DNA from: Synechococcus sp. PROS-7-1
GTDB lineage: Bacteria; Cyanobacteriota; Cyanobacteriia; PCC-6307; Cyanobiaceae
Reading direction: 5' to 3'
Assembly (NCBI RefSeq): GCF_014279795.1
Contig: NZ_CP047945.1
Location: 826,572 to 890,571, forward strand
DNA: 64,000 nt
Shown here: positions 36,254-43,715 of the stretch, one piece after another
Layout of the letters: every line of letters begins with the position of its first letter
How positions within the stretch are numbered: the stretch's first letter is position 1
The notes under the pieces: model-generated
Database searches by the model: none
Seen by the model: only the letters and a program-made list of their open reading frames with translations
What the model was told of the DNA's origin: nothing
Made by a program: the position numbers and the translations under genes

Positions 36254-36763
36254 TCAGGAGAGAGGATCGGCAGGAGAAGTGCGCACCACGCCCTGTTCCA
36301 AGGGAAGCAGGTCATCGTCATCGGTGGCCCGACTGCGAACCGGTGCGCTGAATCCCCTGGCGCGGGGGTTCTTGACCTCAAACGGCCCCGGAGTGCCGGT
36401 GGGGACGGCCAGTCGCAGCGCAAAAGGGTGTTCCCCAGGTTGCACATCACCGATGGATCCCACCCGGGTGCGATTCTGCAGAACGGGCTCGCCGCTGCGG
36501 TCGAGGATCCGGGCATACACGTCGGTATCAACGACCGCACGCCGTCCGGTGTTGTTCACCATGCCGCTGAGCACGTAGCAGCTCGCCCCTTCCGGGCTGG
36601 TGATGGTGGGCCTGCTGGCCGCTGAGGGACTGGGCTGGGCCCCTGGATCCGCGGCATCACAGGGAGCCAGCGAAACGTCCGTGAGGGGAAGGTCTGCGGC
36701 AAGGGCCGGTTGAGCCACAAGCATCAGCAGCGCAAGCACTCCGGCAGCAAGAACTTTGACCAT
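36254..36763 (-). CDS. Secreted protein of unknown function
   Basis: The 169-residue protein has a typical signal peptide (MVKVLAAGVLALLMLVAQPALAA, cleaved near 23). The mature part has Cys at about 35 and 62, and a beta-rich middle with SCYVLSGMVNNTGRRAVVDTDVYARI. This resembles FxLYD/DUF-type extracytoplasmic Ig-like domains. It follows the small secreted gene by 3 bp, so both may be exported together. Confidence 0.75.
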   Translation of the reverse strand: MVKVLAAGVLALLMLVAQPALAADLPLTDVSLAPCDAADPGAQPSPSAASRPTITSPEGASCYVLSGMVNNTGRRAVVDTDVYARILDRSGEPVLQNRTRVGSIGDVQPGEHPFALRLAVPTGTPGPFEVKNPRARGFSAPVRSRATDDDDLLPLEQGVVRTSPADPLS

Positions 36764-36766
36764 GGC

Positions 36767-37009
36767 TCAGTGCTGCAGGCCGGCCACGGTGTCGGTGAGT
36801 TGGGCTACATCGGAGAGACCGTTCACGTCGAACCAGGGGGCCGTGGCCCAGTCGAATCCCTCCCCGAAGGTGTTGTCCGGAGCTGTGATGTACCAATGGC
36901 AGTCCACATCAGGGACATCAACGGCGCACTGGGACCAATCGTTCTGCCATTGGGGGACCTGCACCCACATCACGGCGGCAAAGAGCAGGGAGAGAAGGCT
37001 TCTCAGCAC
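36767..37009 (-). CDS. Small secreted protein, 80 aa
   Basis: A GTG start at 37009 gives MLRSLLSLLFAAVMWVQVPQ, a signal-peptide-like segment, followed by a short mature region with paired Cys (SQCAVDVPDVDCHWY) that could form a disulfide. The stop lies 3 bp before the next ATG. ATG at 36973 is an alternative start inside the hydrophobic part. Confidence 0.6.
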   Translation of the reverse strand: MLRSLLSLLFAAVMWVQVPQWQNDWSQCAVDVPDVDCHWYITAPDNTFGEGFDWATAPWFDVNGLSDVAQLTDTVAGLQH

Positions 37010-37121
37010 GGGACCCAGACAGGATGGCTGGACGCTACCAGGGTTCTGCTGGGCCCGCGAGCACTGCGGCGATCCTCTCGCTAGGACGTGTGAAGTGATT
37101 CGTCTCTGACGCCACCCCTGC

Positions 37122-37928
37122 ATGCAAAGTCCATCGCCGATGCGTTCTGTCAACTCCGGAGGTCCGGAGGGGGGCTTGGTGGCCATCGTGGCCCTTGTGC
37201 TGGCTGGGCTGCTGCTGCTGGCGCAGTCTTTGTTTGTGGTTCCCGCTGGCGAAGTGGCGGTGATCACCACCCTGGGCAAGGTGAGCGGGACTCCGCGGCA
37301 ACCGGGGCTCAACGTCAAAGCGCCCCTGGTTCAGCAGGTGTGGCCATTCAGCGTTCGTACTCAGGTGCGGCCGGAAAATTTCGCCACCCTCACGAAGGAT
37401 CTTCAGGTCATCCAGGCCACAGCCACCATCAAGTACGCCATGCGTCCGGATGAGGCGGGTCGGGTTTACAGCACGATTGCCAGCAGCGACCGGGATGTGT
37501 ATCCGCGGATTATCCAGCCTTCCCTTCTGAAAGCGCTCAAGTCCGTGTTCTCGCAATACGAGCTGGTCACGATCGCTTCAGAGTGGAACGACATCTCTGC
37601 GCTGGTGGCCAGCACCGTGGCCGAGGAGCTGGATCAGTTTGATTACGTGAAAGTGGTGGGACTTGATCTCACCGGTCTTGAGATCGCCGAGGAATACCGG
37701 GCGGCGATTGAGCAGAAGCAGATCGCTGAACAGCAGCTTCTGCGGGCGCAGACCGAGGTGAAAATCGCTGAACAGGAGGCCCTTCGTTACGACACGTTGA
37801 ACCAAAGCCTTGATGACCAGGTGTTGTACAAGCTCTTCCTCGACAAGTGGGACGGTCAGACTCAAGTGGTTCCCGGGCTGCCGGGCGTTGCCGGAGGAAC
37901 GCCGCCGGTGATCGTTGGCCGGCGATGA
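37122..37928 (+). CDS. SPFH/Band 7 (prohibitin-like) membrane protein
   Basis: The 268-residue protein has an N-terminal hydrophobic span (about 18-40), then the SPFH domain: VVPAGEVAVITTLGKVSG, PGLNVKAPLVQQVWPFSVRTQV and YELVTIASEWNDISALV. The C-terminal helix EQKQIAEQQLLRAQTEVKIAEQ is the coiled coil typical of prohibitins and stomatins. These form large membrane rings that organise proteases and lipids. Its stop overlaps the next gene by 4 bp. Confidence 0.92.
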   Translation: MQSPSPMRSVNSGGPEGGLVAIVALVLAGLLLLAQSLFVVPAGEVAVITTLGKVSGTPRQPGLNVKAPLVQQVWPFSVRTQVRPENFATLTKDLQVIQATATIKYAMRPDEAGRVYSTIASSDRDVYPRIIQPSLLKALKSVFSQYELVTIASEWNDISALVASTVAEELDQFDYVKVVGLDLTGLEIAEEYRAAIEQKQIAEQQLLRAQTEVKIAEQEALRYDTLNQSLDDQVLYKLFLDKWDGQTQVVPGLPGVAGGTPPVIVGRR

Positions 37929-38416
37929 ATCGTTTGCCGCGCTTGCCTCGTCTTGACCCCGGGCTGATTCTTCCGCCTGTCGTCACCAACGTGTTTCCAG
38001 GGCGTCGTCTCGCGCTCTGGTTGTTTGTTCCGCTGATGCTGGTGACGCTCTGGCGCAGCCAACATCACTTGCTGGCTGCCGATGGCGGAGCGCAGTCGAT
38101 TGCCCACATTCCCCTCAACGCTTACCCAGAGCCTGCGGCGGCCACGATCGTGGGGTTGTTCGCCCTCTGGGGGCTGAGTCAGCTGATTCTGGCGTTTCTG
38201 CAACTGCTGGTTCTGCTGCGCTACCGGAGCATGATTCCCCTGTTTTATCTGCTCTCGTTGATCGAATACAGCGTGAGAGCCTCTTACATTCCGGCGTTTC
38301 GCCCGATCCCGACCACGGCCACAGCTCCGGGCGCCGTGATCAATGTTCCCATTGCCGCCGTTTCTCTTGCGCTGTTGCTTCTCAGCATCTGGCCCAGGCG
38401 AGAGGTCTCTGTATGA
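37925..38416 (+). CDS. Membrane protein in the SPFH operon
   Basis: The 163-residue protein begins MNRLPRLPRLDPGLILPP and has three or four hydrophobic spans (about 30-50, 75-100, 105-120, 140-158). The ATG overlaps the SPFH stop by 4 bp and its own stop overlaps the next small gene by 4 bp. No family recognised; the coupling suggests it works with the SPFH protein in the membrane. Confidence 0.75.
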   Translation: MNRLPRLPRLDPGLILPPVVTNVFPGRRLALWLFVPLMLVTLWRSQHHLLAADGGAQSIAHIPLNAYPEPAAATIVGLFALWGLSQLILAFLQLLVLLRYRSMIPLFYLLSLIEYSVRASYIPAFRPIPTTATAPGAVINVPIAAVSLALLLLSIWPRREVSV

Positions 38417-38589
38417 CGCAACGCACAGCCACCGGTCTTGTTCTGGTGCTCCTGGTGGGCCTGATCACCCACTGTGCATCCAGGGTGCAGACACGCGTGC
38501 GCTATCGCGTGCTGCCTCAGCAGGGTCCAGGCAGGCTTCTTCCGGTTCCGGTGCGTCATCCATCGTCCAAGCCCGGTTTGCTCCTTTGA
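38413..38589 (+). CDS. Small exported-type protein, 58 aa
   Basis: The frame from ATG 38413 (MTQRTATGLVLVLLVGLITH) has a signal-like hydrophobic start followed by CAS, and a basic tail rich in Arg and Pro. The start overlaps the previous stop in ATGA form, the third coupled gene in the SPFH operon. The lipobox LITHC is atypical, so a lipoprotein fate is uncertain. Confidence 0.6.
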   Translation: MTQRTATGLVLVLLVGLITHCASRVQTRVRYRVLPQQGPGRLLPVPVRHPSSKPGLLL

Positions 38590-38684
38590 GGGGGGCCCTT
38601 GAGTACGGGAAGAAATTCCAACGTATCGCCCGATACAGGGCTGGTGCTCCTACTGATGAAGAACCCCTTCTGGAGGTTCAGACC

Positions 38685-38858
38685 ATGTCGATGAAACAGC
38701 TGGAGACGTTCTTGGCCAAGGCCAGTGGCAATGACGACATCCGACGCGAGTTGGACCAGTGCGACGGCGACACGATCTGCGTCGCCAAAGTGGGTCTGCG
38801 CCATGGCCACAAGTTTTCTGCCGCCAACTACAGCCGGTGGCAGAGAGAGCACGGCTGA
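38685..38858 (+). CDS. Nif11-like small protein
   Basis: Fifty-seven residues: MSMKQLETFLAKASGNDDIR, then ICVAKVGLRHGHKFSAANYS and the end RWQREHG. The pattern matches Nif11-type proteins, which act as leader peptides for lanthipeptides and other modified peptides in marine Synechococcus. Here there is no Gly-Gly cleavage site or core peptide, so it is a stand-alone Nif11 protein. GGAGG sits 8 nt before the ATG, a strong ribosome site that fixes the start. Confidence 0.85.
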   Translation: MSMKQLETFLAKASGNDDIRRELDQCDGDTICVAKVGLRHGHKFSAANYSRWQREHG

Positions 38859-38944
38859 ACGCCATCTGTGACGGCACGTTGACACAATCCACGGCGACCG
38901 GAAGAGCTCACTTACAACTAATGAGTCCCTGATTGAGACCCCAC

Positions 38945-39103
38945 ATGGAGACCAGCTTCGGCAGGGACCTTGCCCGTTCGCTTGCGTTGATGCTTCTGGA
39001 ATTGCAGGCTGAACTTGAGGAGTTCGCTCACCAAGTTGACCTTCAACCAGATGTTGTGCCGTCCTCTGTTGAGCGGAGCCTGAGTTCTCAGGCTCCGCGG
39101 TAA
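38945..39103 (+). CDS. Small protein, 52 aa, hairpin in its 3' end
   Basis: The frame begins METSFGRDLARSLALMLLEL and is Leu/Glu-rich and helical, ending in SSQAPR. The last codons contain an 11-bp hairpin and overlap the DCC-family gene tail to tail by 16 nt. No family recognised. Confidence 0.5.
   Translation: METSFGRDLARSLALMLLELQAELEEFAHQVDLQPDVVPSSVERSLSSQAPR
39074..39097. terminator. Perfect 11-bp hairpin within overlapping convergent gene ends
   Basis: CGGAGCCTGAG and CTCAGGCTCCG are separated by only TT. The element lies inside the coding ends of both convergent genes. It could stop transcription in both directions, though it has no T-run on either side. Confidence 0.55.
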
Positions 39104-39471
39104 TCGGGGTCGAGGGGAAGTCCCTTCAGGCCCAAAGCGATTTGCCGAGCTGCGAGGAGCCCTGGATAGAGAAGGTTGGCTCGCCTCGTATCGCTGAACA
39201 CGCCATGAAGCACCCGCAGGAGAGGGTCGCTCGGCGTGAGGTTCCTGCAGAGCATGGTGATGGCTTCGCTGCCATGCCAGATCTGCTCACCGTCCATCAG
39301 CACAGCGCCGTTGCTGATGTTGTATCCGCGCTTCCTGAGCATGGCTCTGAGTTCATGATCGCTGCGGCCGTCGCGGATCATGAGGTCGGGAACACCTCCG
39401 AGCAGCTCGCTGCGTAGGGCAAAATGCCGACAGAACGGACATCCGCCGTCGTAAACGAGGGTGTAAGCCAT
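39088..39471 (-). CDS. DCC-family thiol-disulfide oxidoreductase-like protein (DUF393)
   Basis: The 127-residue protein opens MAYTLVYDGGCPFCRHF, with the DxxCxxC (DCC) motif of the DUF393 thioredoxin-like family, which exchanges disulfides. The mid-part has GAVLMDGEQIWHGSEAI and the end is basic. Two closely spaced ATGs (39480 and 39471) are possible; I used the second, which starts at the first strand. Confidence 0.9.
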   Translation of the reverse strand: MAYTLVYDGGCPFCRHFALRSELLGGVPDLMIRDGRSDHELRAMLRKRGYNISNGAVLMDGEQIWHGSEAITMLCRNLTPSDPLLRVLHGVFSDTRRANLLYPGLLAARQIALGLKGLPLDPDYRGA

Positions 39472-39602
39472 ACCAATCATTCTGACGTGCTTCGTGAGCT
39501 TTCAGCCGCTGCTCATCAAATTTTCAGTGCCGTTTTTTCAAGGTGGATCGAGGCTCAAGCCATGGGGGACGATCACTCCCCTGCATTCTTCGGGAGCTTC
39601 CC

Positions 39603-39767
39603 ATGACTGACTACGAAGTTCACCTACGCCGCTACGGCGGAACCATGCACGGCCCGATGATCATCAGGCTGGAAGCGGAGGACCCCATGCAGGCCCAGCG
39701 CGCAGCCCGCGATCTCTGCCCCGGTGCGGTGGTCACTCGTGTTGAGCCGACCTTTTCAATCCGCTGA
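39603..39767 (+). CDS. Small conserved-type hypothetical protein, 54 aa
   Basis: The frame from ATG 39603 gives MTDYEVHLRRYGGTMHGPMI, then RLEAEDPMQAQRAARDLCPG and VVTRVEPTFSIR. The regular beta-alpha-beta pattern with a central helix looks like a real small fold. No family recognised. Confidence 0.6.
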   Translation: MTDYEVHLRRYGGTMHGPMIIRLEAEDPMQAQRAARDLCPGAVVTRVEPTFSIR

Positions 39768-39832
39768 ACGGCCTATTTCACCCTGAACGGTAGGTTGAGC
39801 TGATTACAACGATCGGATCGCTCGTCCCTGGA

Positions 39833-40150
39833 ATGGCAGACAAGGAACTCCTCAGAGAAGTGGCGCTTGAGCTCTGGAGCTCGGTGAAAAAGCTGCGCCC
39901 GGGTCTGCCACGGGAATCACGACTGGAGCTCACCCTCAAAGCTCTGATGGTGATTGGAGATCTGAGCGATCAGATTCAGGCCGCGGTGGTGGTGGGGCTG
40001 ATTGCCGAGCAGGAGCCCCCTGATAGTGAGCCCGAGGGACAGGATGTCACCCTTAGTGAAGAGGGCTCCGCCAGCAATGCGGGTTCTGAAGTTGAGCAGA
40101 CCCCTGACGGGCGCAGGGTTGTGCGACGTCGATCGAGGTCTGGGAGCTGA
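39833..40150 (+). CDS. Hypothetical protein with acidic then basic tail
   Basis: The 105-residue protein has a helical N-terminal domain (ELLREVALELWSSVKKLRPG, SRLELTLKALMVIGDLSDQI) followed by a Glu/Asp/Ser-rich tail and a final basic stretch RRVVRRRSRSGS. It has the look of a compact regulatory or nucleic-acid-associated protein. No family recognised. Confidence 0.6.
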   Translation: MADKELLREVALELWSSVKKLRPGLPRESRLELTLKALMVIGDLSDQIQAAVVVGLIAEQEPPDSEPEGQDVTLSEEGSASNAGSEVEQTPDGRRVVRRRSRSGS

Positions 40151-40163
40151 GCCCTTCAGATCG

Positions 40164-41615
40164 TTAGGGCATCGAAGCCAGTACGGCTTCGCCCCGACGG
40201 TTGATCTCTTGGGCGAATTCGGTCCATAGGCCCTGACCCCAGTAGCGGAAGCAACTGGTTTCCAGCAGCAACACATGCAATAGGGCCTGTTGATAGGCAG
40301 CGCTGGCGGTCGCCGATGGATCGGCTGCAACAGTCGCGTCGAAACGCTGATGAAAGCGTGCGCTCAAGGCCTGCATCGGGTCCAGCACATTGCTGTAGCC
40401 ATCCACCCAGCTGAGGTTGCTGGTCCAGGACGCTCCTTCCATCGAAAACCCGTCCTCAAGGGATGTGAGCTTGGCAATCGCTGAGGTGATTGCTTCAGGG
40501 TGAACGGCATCACCTACCTCCTGCCACAGCCTGTGCTGATGCAGGGCCTGAATTCGCGGAAAGTGCTTGTCTTCGACGCCGATGGCATCGAGATGCGCCA
40601 AATACTCCGATCCATTGAGCGCTGTGACGTTGCCTTCCCCATCTCGGACCCGGCGGCTGGCCTGACGGAACGCTTCAGGAAACTCATTCATCATCACGCC
40701 GCCGTTCTCCCCATCGGCGATCTGGCTCACCAGTGATGGCACTGTCTTGCCATTGAGATGCTGCGATCCCATCCCCATGGCTTCGTAACACGGCTGCATC
40801 TGACCTACCAACTTGGTGTCGGATCCCTGGGTCTTGATCAGCACTGTGATGCTGAGCTCCTCGCCTCGGGAGTTTCTGGCAATGAGCTGATTGGGCAGGT
40901 AGCGCTGGGCATGATCGAGGGGGGCGCCGTTGCACTGCTCCACGCTGTGCTCCTGCACCAACATCCAGCGATAACCGGATTCCTTCAGAGCCTTCACCAG
41001 AGCAAACAGGGTGTCGGGGTGATTGGGTAGGTGCATTTCCGGAAGGGAGAACCCCTGCACCCGCTGTAAAGCCTCGTCGCCAAAGAGATTGGCGAATTGG
41101 TGGTGCCAGGCGCTGATCTGCAAGGCCAGATCCGGAATCGGGGTGGAGGGTGCAACGGCATGGCTCCAGAACGTGCCGAGCCACTCCACATGCCCCTGCA
41201 TCTGTTGATCACAGGCGAGATGGCGCAGGGCCTCCGTGATGTCATCACGGCCCATCTGCTCCACCCCCCAGAGCAGATTGCCGGAATAATCGAGCATGAT
41301 TTTGGGATTGCAGCCCTCGTTGATCAGTTCGGGGATCAGCTCTGCCATGCGCCGGTAGCACTGCGCAAACGGCTCGGCGTTGTGGTTGTCCCCCTCTCCT
41401 GGTCGATCGAACATGTATTGAAGGTGGGAGATCAGAGCGCCATCCATGCCTGCCGGCACTGTGGGTTGATGCATGTGCAGAGCGCAGGCGAAGGCTGCTT
41501 GTTGGCCTTCGAGAGTGCTGTTGCTCTTTGAAATCCATGGATTGGAGCGATTCAGCCTGAGGGACTGGATGGTCTGCTCCCGCCCGGCGATTGGTGGCAA
41601 CTGGTCAGAGTTCAT
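40164..41615 (-). CDS. Glycoside hydrolase family 57 protein
   Basis: The 483-residue protein matches GH57 (alpha-amylase/branching enzyme type): the N-terminal FACALHMHQPTVPAG carries the HxHQP motif, followed by CYRRMAELIPELI and PKIMLDYSGNLLWGVEQM. A later ENGGVMMNEFPEAF region contributes. It likely cuts or remodels alpha-glucans such as glycogen in the cytoplasm. The gene upstream on the same strand is 101 bp away. Confidence 0.88.
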   Translation of the reverse strand: MNSDQLPPIAGREQTIQSLRLNRSNPWISKSNSTLEGQQAAFACALHMHQPTVPAGMDGALISHLQYMFDRPGEGDNHNAEPFAQCYRRMAELIPELINEGCNPKIMLDYSGNLLWGVEQMGRDDITEALRHLACDQQMQGHVEWLGTFWSHAVAPSTPIPDLALQISAWHHQFANLFGDEALQRVQGFSLPEMHLPNHPDTLFALVKALKESGYRWMLVQEHSVEQCNGAPLDHAQRYLPNQLIARNSRGEELSITVLIKTQGSDTKLVGQMQPCYEAMGMGSQHLNGKTVPSLVSQIADGENGGVMMNEFPEAFRQASRRVRDGEGNVTALNGSEYLAHLDAIGVEDKHFPRIQALHQHRLWQEVGDAVHPEAITSAIAKLTSLEDGFSMEGASWTSNLSWVDGYSNVLDPMQALSARFHQRFDATVAADPSATASAAYQQALLHVLLLETSCFRYWGQGLWTEFAQEINRRGEAVLASMP

Positions 41616-41716
41616 GGCGCTTGGCTGCAGGGTGCTGATCTGGGCTGGTCAGGCTGCGGTTGGACTCACCCTTGATGATGGCCAAGAAGAATCACCCAAG
41701 CCCGCTGGTTGCGCCC

Positions 41717-42013
41717 TCATGCCACTTCTGGTGCCCAGCCGACTTGACGATGCCAGCTGGGAGCCCACTGCAGGCAGTGGTGGGTGAGGTGCGCGCCCTG
41801 AGGCAGTTGTCGATGCTGCCGTTCGCAGGCCAGCAGCGTGCGTCCCTGCATGTCACAGCCGAAGCGGAAGTGCTGGCAAGTGATGCAAACGCTTGATCCG
41901 CGGCTGGGTCGCAGATCGTCGACACTGAGGACACTCCAGAACTCCATCACCCGTTTGCGCAGTACACCTGTACTAGCCGCGGGATTGGTTTTGGTCAAGA
42001 CATCGCCAGCCAT
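41717..42013 (-). CDS. Cysteine-containing small protein, possible metal site
   Basis: The 98-residue protein starts MAGDVLTKTNPA. A C-terminal Cys/His-rich part reads SSVCITCQHFRFGCD, LLACERQ, and HLTHHCLQW. The spacing of CxxC, later Cys and a final HxxHHC is consistent with a zinc-binding or 4-Cys domain. No family recognised. It lies next to the metallothionein gene on the same strand. Confidence 0.6.
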   Translation of the reverse strand: MAGDVLTKTNPAASTGVLRKRVMEFWSVLSVDDLRPSRGSSVCITCQHFRFGCDMQGRTLLACERQHRQLPQGAHLTHHCLQWAPSWHRQVGWAPEVA

Positions 42014-42099
42014 GGTCCTCTCCCCTGGAAAGGGCCCGATGCTCGTCCCATGGGATGACTCCACAGCCCGCTTGGGTTTGGACTCTGAAGTGGTGTGAA

Positions 42100-42273
42100 T
42101 CAGGCGTTGCAGGTGCACCCGCAGGACCCATTGCCGTGGCAGGGCTCCTGATTTTGATGTCCGCTGGCGCAGGCTTCTGAGCAGAAAGCGATGCCGTCAC
42201 GGAGGACGGCTTTGCTTTCGGGCACGGTGCAGACGCAATCAGGACATGCGCAGGAGCTTGTTAAAGGTGTCAT
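42100..42273 (-). CDS. smtA: SmtA-type metallothionein
   Basis: The 57-residue protein reads MTPLTSSCACPDCVC, then AFCSEACASGHQ, and ends SCGCTCNA, with ten cysteines. The layout of paired N-terminal CxC/CxxC, central CSEACA(S/D)GH and C-terminal CxCxC is that of Synechococcus SmtA, which sequesters zinc and cadmium in the cytoplasm. AGGAG lies 7 nt before the ATG, a strong ribosome site. No SmtB-like regulator or clear operator was seen beside it. Confidence 0.93.
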   Translation of the reverse strand: MTPLTSSCACPDCVCTVPESKAVLRDGIAFCSEACASGHQNQEPCHGNGSCGCTCNA

Positions 42274-42362
42274 CGCGTGACTCCTGAAGAATTGGATAGG
42301 TCTGTCTTACGCCTGCTGGACTGGGGGTGCAAGGGGAGATCCGAACTCCAGGATTGGCTTCT

Positions 42363-42836
42363 TCAGCGGCGGCTGGAGGTGAGAAAGCCTCTGATGTAGT
42401 CGAGGCCCCAGTCGAGGGTGTGCACAGGCAGCTCGTAGCAATCGTTGAACAAGCGGCGTTTGGCCTGCTCCAGCCGGGGCATGCCAATGGCTTGAAGGTT
42501 GGCGCTTGAAGCGAGAAAGAATTCTTCCCGTGCCACAGGGTCGTTGCGTTTCATGCCATTGACATACAGCGTGCGGATCTCCTGGAAGAGGTCGGCCGTT
42601 TCACCTTCGAAGCGAATGATCTCGTCGCCGAGGGGGATTTCCATGGATTTGATGCAGCGCATCGAAAAGGACATCGCTGCCCGGGTTTCCTCGGGGGAGA
42701 GGGCGTCCTCGTGGCCGTCGCGAAATTGATGCTGAATCACGCCGTTGCTGCATTCGAGCAAGCGGAGCAGTGCGAGCTTGTCGAGCTCGGCGTCGGGTAG
42801 CTGGCTGAAGAGGCTGAACCAGTTGCGTCGTTTCAT
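42363..42836 (-). CDS. Hypothetical helical protein in an operon with an NblA-like small protein
   Basis: The 157-residue soluble protein is mainly alpha-helical: LDKLALLRLLECSNGVIQ, ETRAAMSFSMRCIKSMEIPL, DLFQEIRTLYVNGM and EQAKRRLFNDCYELPVHTLDW. There is no catalytic motif that I recognise. The ATG overlaps the stop of the upstream 52-residue gene by 4 bp, so they are co-translated. Confidence 0.65.
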   Translation of the reverse strand: MKRRNWFSLFSQLPDAELDKLALLRLLECSNGVIQHQFRDGHEDALSPEETRAAMSFSMRCIKSMEIPLGDEIIRFEGETADLFQEIRTLYVNGMKRNDPVAREEFFLASSANLQAIGMPRLEQAKRRLFNDCYELPVHTLDWGLDYIRGFLTSSRR

Positions 42837-42991
42837 TGTTCTGCGATCACCCAGGCGGTGGCTGCTCGTTGGCGCATGTACAGGTCGGCAAGCTCGCGAG
42901 CGAGGGAGCGCAACTCCTGAACATTGTCGGTGGCGTCGATCAAGCGTTTGAGCGACTCCACCTCGAATTTTTGGCTGAGGGACAGCTGCAT
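42833..42991 (-). CDS. Small helical protein, NblA-like pattern
   Basis: Fifty-two residues from ATG 42991: MQLSLSQKFEVESLKRLIDA, a turn, then RSLARELADLYMRQRAATAWV. The two amphipathic helices with an LADLYMRQR stretch recall NblA and related phycobilisome-degradation proteins (L-x-x-LYxQMMxRE), but this is weak. It is coupled to the next gene by a 4-bp overlap. The ATG at 42991 is favoured over one at 43015. Confidence 0.6.
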   Translation of the reverse strand: MQLSLSQKFEVESLKRLIDATDNVQELRSLARELADLYMRQRAATAWVIAEQ

Positions 42992-43100
42992 GGAACAGCG
43001 CTTGATTGCAGTCACCTTAAAAAAAGTTCATGATCATCGGTTGTCGTGTCCGCTGCCAAAAAGAGAGGCCGTTCACGCGGTGCGCCACAGCGCCTGCCAA

Positions 43101-43122
43101 GATGTAACAAATTCGTTACATC
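43101..43122. promoter_or_regulatory. Perfect 8-bp dyad, candidate operator
   Basis: GATGTAAC and GTTACATC flank an AAATTC spacer. The dyad lies between two divergent genes (42991 and 43129), ending 6 bp before the plus-strand ATG. A bound regulator could control either side. The spacing GTA-N10-TAC is not the NtcA pattern (N8). Confidence 0.55.
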
Positions 43123-43128
43123 GGGCTG

Positions 43129-43380
43129 ATGACCGTTGGTGAACTTTTCCTCGAATCCCTGTCCACGGGGGTGATCACGGAAGATGAGATGCAGTGGCTC
43201 ACTTCGCATCAGCACGGATTTTCCCGTACTGAAGAAGCCGCTGCGGTACGTCTCGGTCGGCTGGTGGACGAGGGCATCGTGAATCTGGGCTGCAGGGTTT
43301 CAGGCCTCCAGCTGAAGCACCGAGCGATTCGCGACCAATGGATCGAGCCTCTGGGCCGTCGTCGCGGGCAGCAACACTGA
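43129..43380 (+). CDS. Hypothetical small protein downstream of a dyad operator
   Basis: The 83-residue protein begins MTVGELFLESLSTGVITEDEM and continues with FSRTEEAAAVRLGRLVDEGI; the end is basic (HRAIRDQWIEPLGRRRG). The first 60 residues are helical and may form a small bundle. The ATG sits just after a perfect dyad at 43101-43122, suggesting regulated expression. Family not recognised. Confidence 0.65.
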   Translation: MTVGELFLESLSTGVITEDEMQWLTSHQHGFSRTEEAAAVRLGRLVDEGIVNLGCRVSGLQLKHRAIRDQWIEPLGRRRGQQH

Positions 43381-43409
43381 AAGAGTGAGTGTGAACTCTT
43401 TCAAAACCC

Positions 43410-43709
43410 ATGGCGGACTTTCTCAATTGTGTTCGCGTCGTGGTGAAGCAGGGGTTTGAACAGCGCTACCTCGATGCTGTGGAGGCCTGGGTGTCTCCCA
43501 AGGGAATGCGTGAGCGCTATCTGGCGCGAACCGGTGAGCGCGCGTTCTGCTTCGTGGCTCTCTGGGACAGCGAGGATTCCCTAGTCGAGGCTCGCCCGCA
43601 GATGATTGAACATCTGAATTCAGTGAGGGATCTGCTCGAGGAGCTGTCCCCGGAACTGGGCGTCACCGATCCGGTTTCCGGCCCAGTGATTCACTGCTCG
43701 AATGGCTGA
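43410..43709 (+). CDS. ABM-like dimeric alpha-beta barrel protein
   Basis: The 99-residue protein reads LNCVRVVVKQGFEQRYLDAVEAWV, then ERAFCFVALWDSEDSLVEA and HLNSVRDLLEELSPEL. The pattern of a strand with VxVKxGxExxY, a central AxWDSxxxLxxA and a final helix fits the ferredoxin-like ABM/stress-responsive barrel. Small proteins of this type are monooxygenases or ligand-binding dimers. Function unknown. Confidence 0.6.
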   Translation: MADFLNCVRVVVKQGFEQRYLDAVEAWVSPKGMRERYLARTGERAFCFVALWDSEDSLVEARPQMIEHLNSVRDLLEELSPELGVTDPVSGPVIHCSNG

Positions 43710-43715
43710 AGCGCA

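Noticed and set aside
43101-43122. NtcA binding site
   Set aside because: The dyad gives GTA-N10-TAC, not the GTA-N8-TAC spacing required by NtcA.
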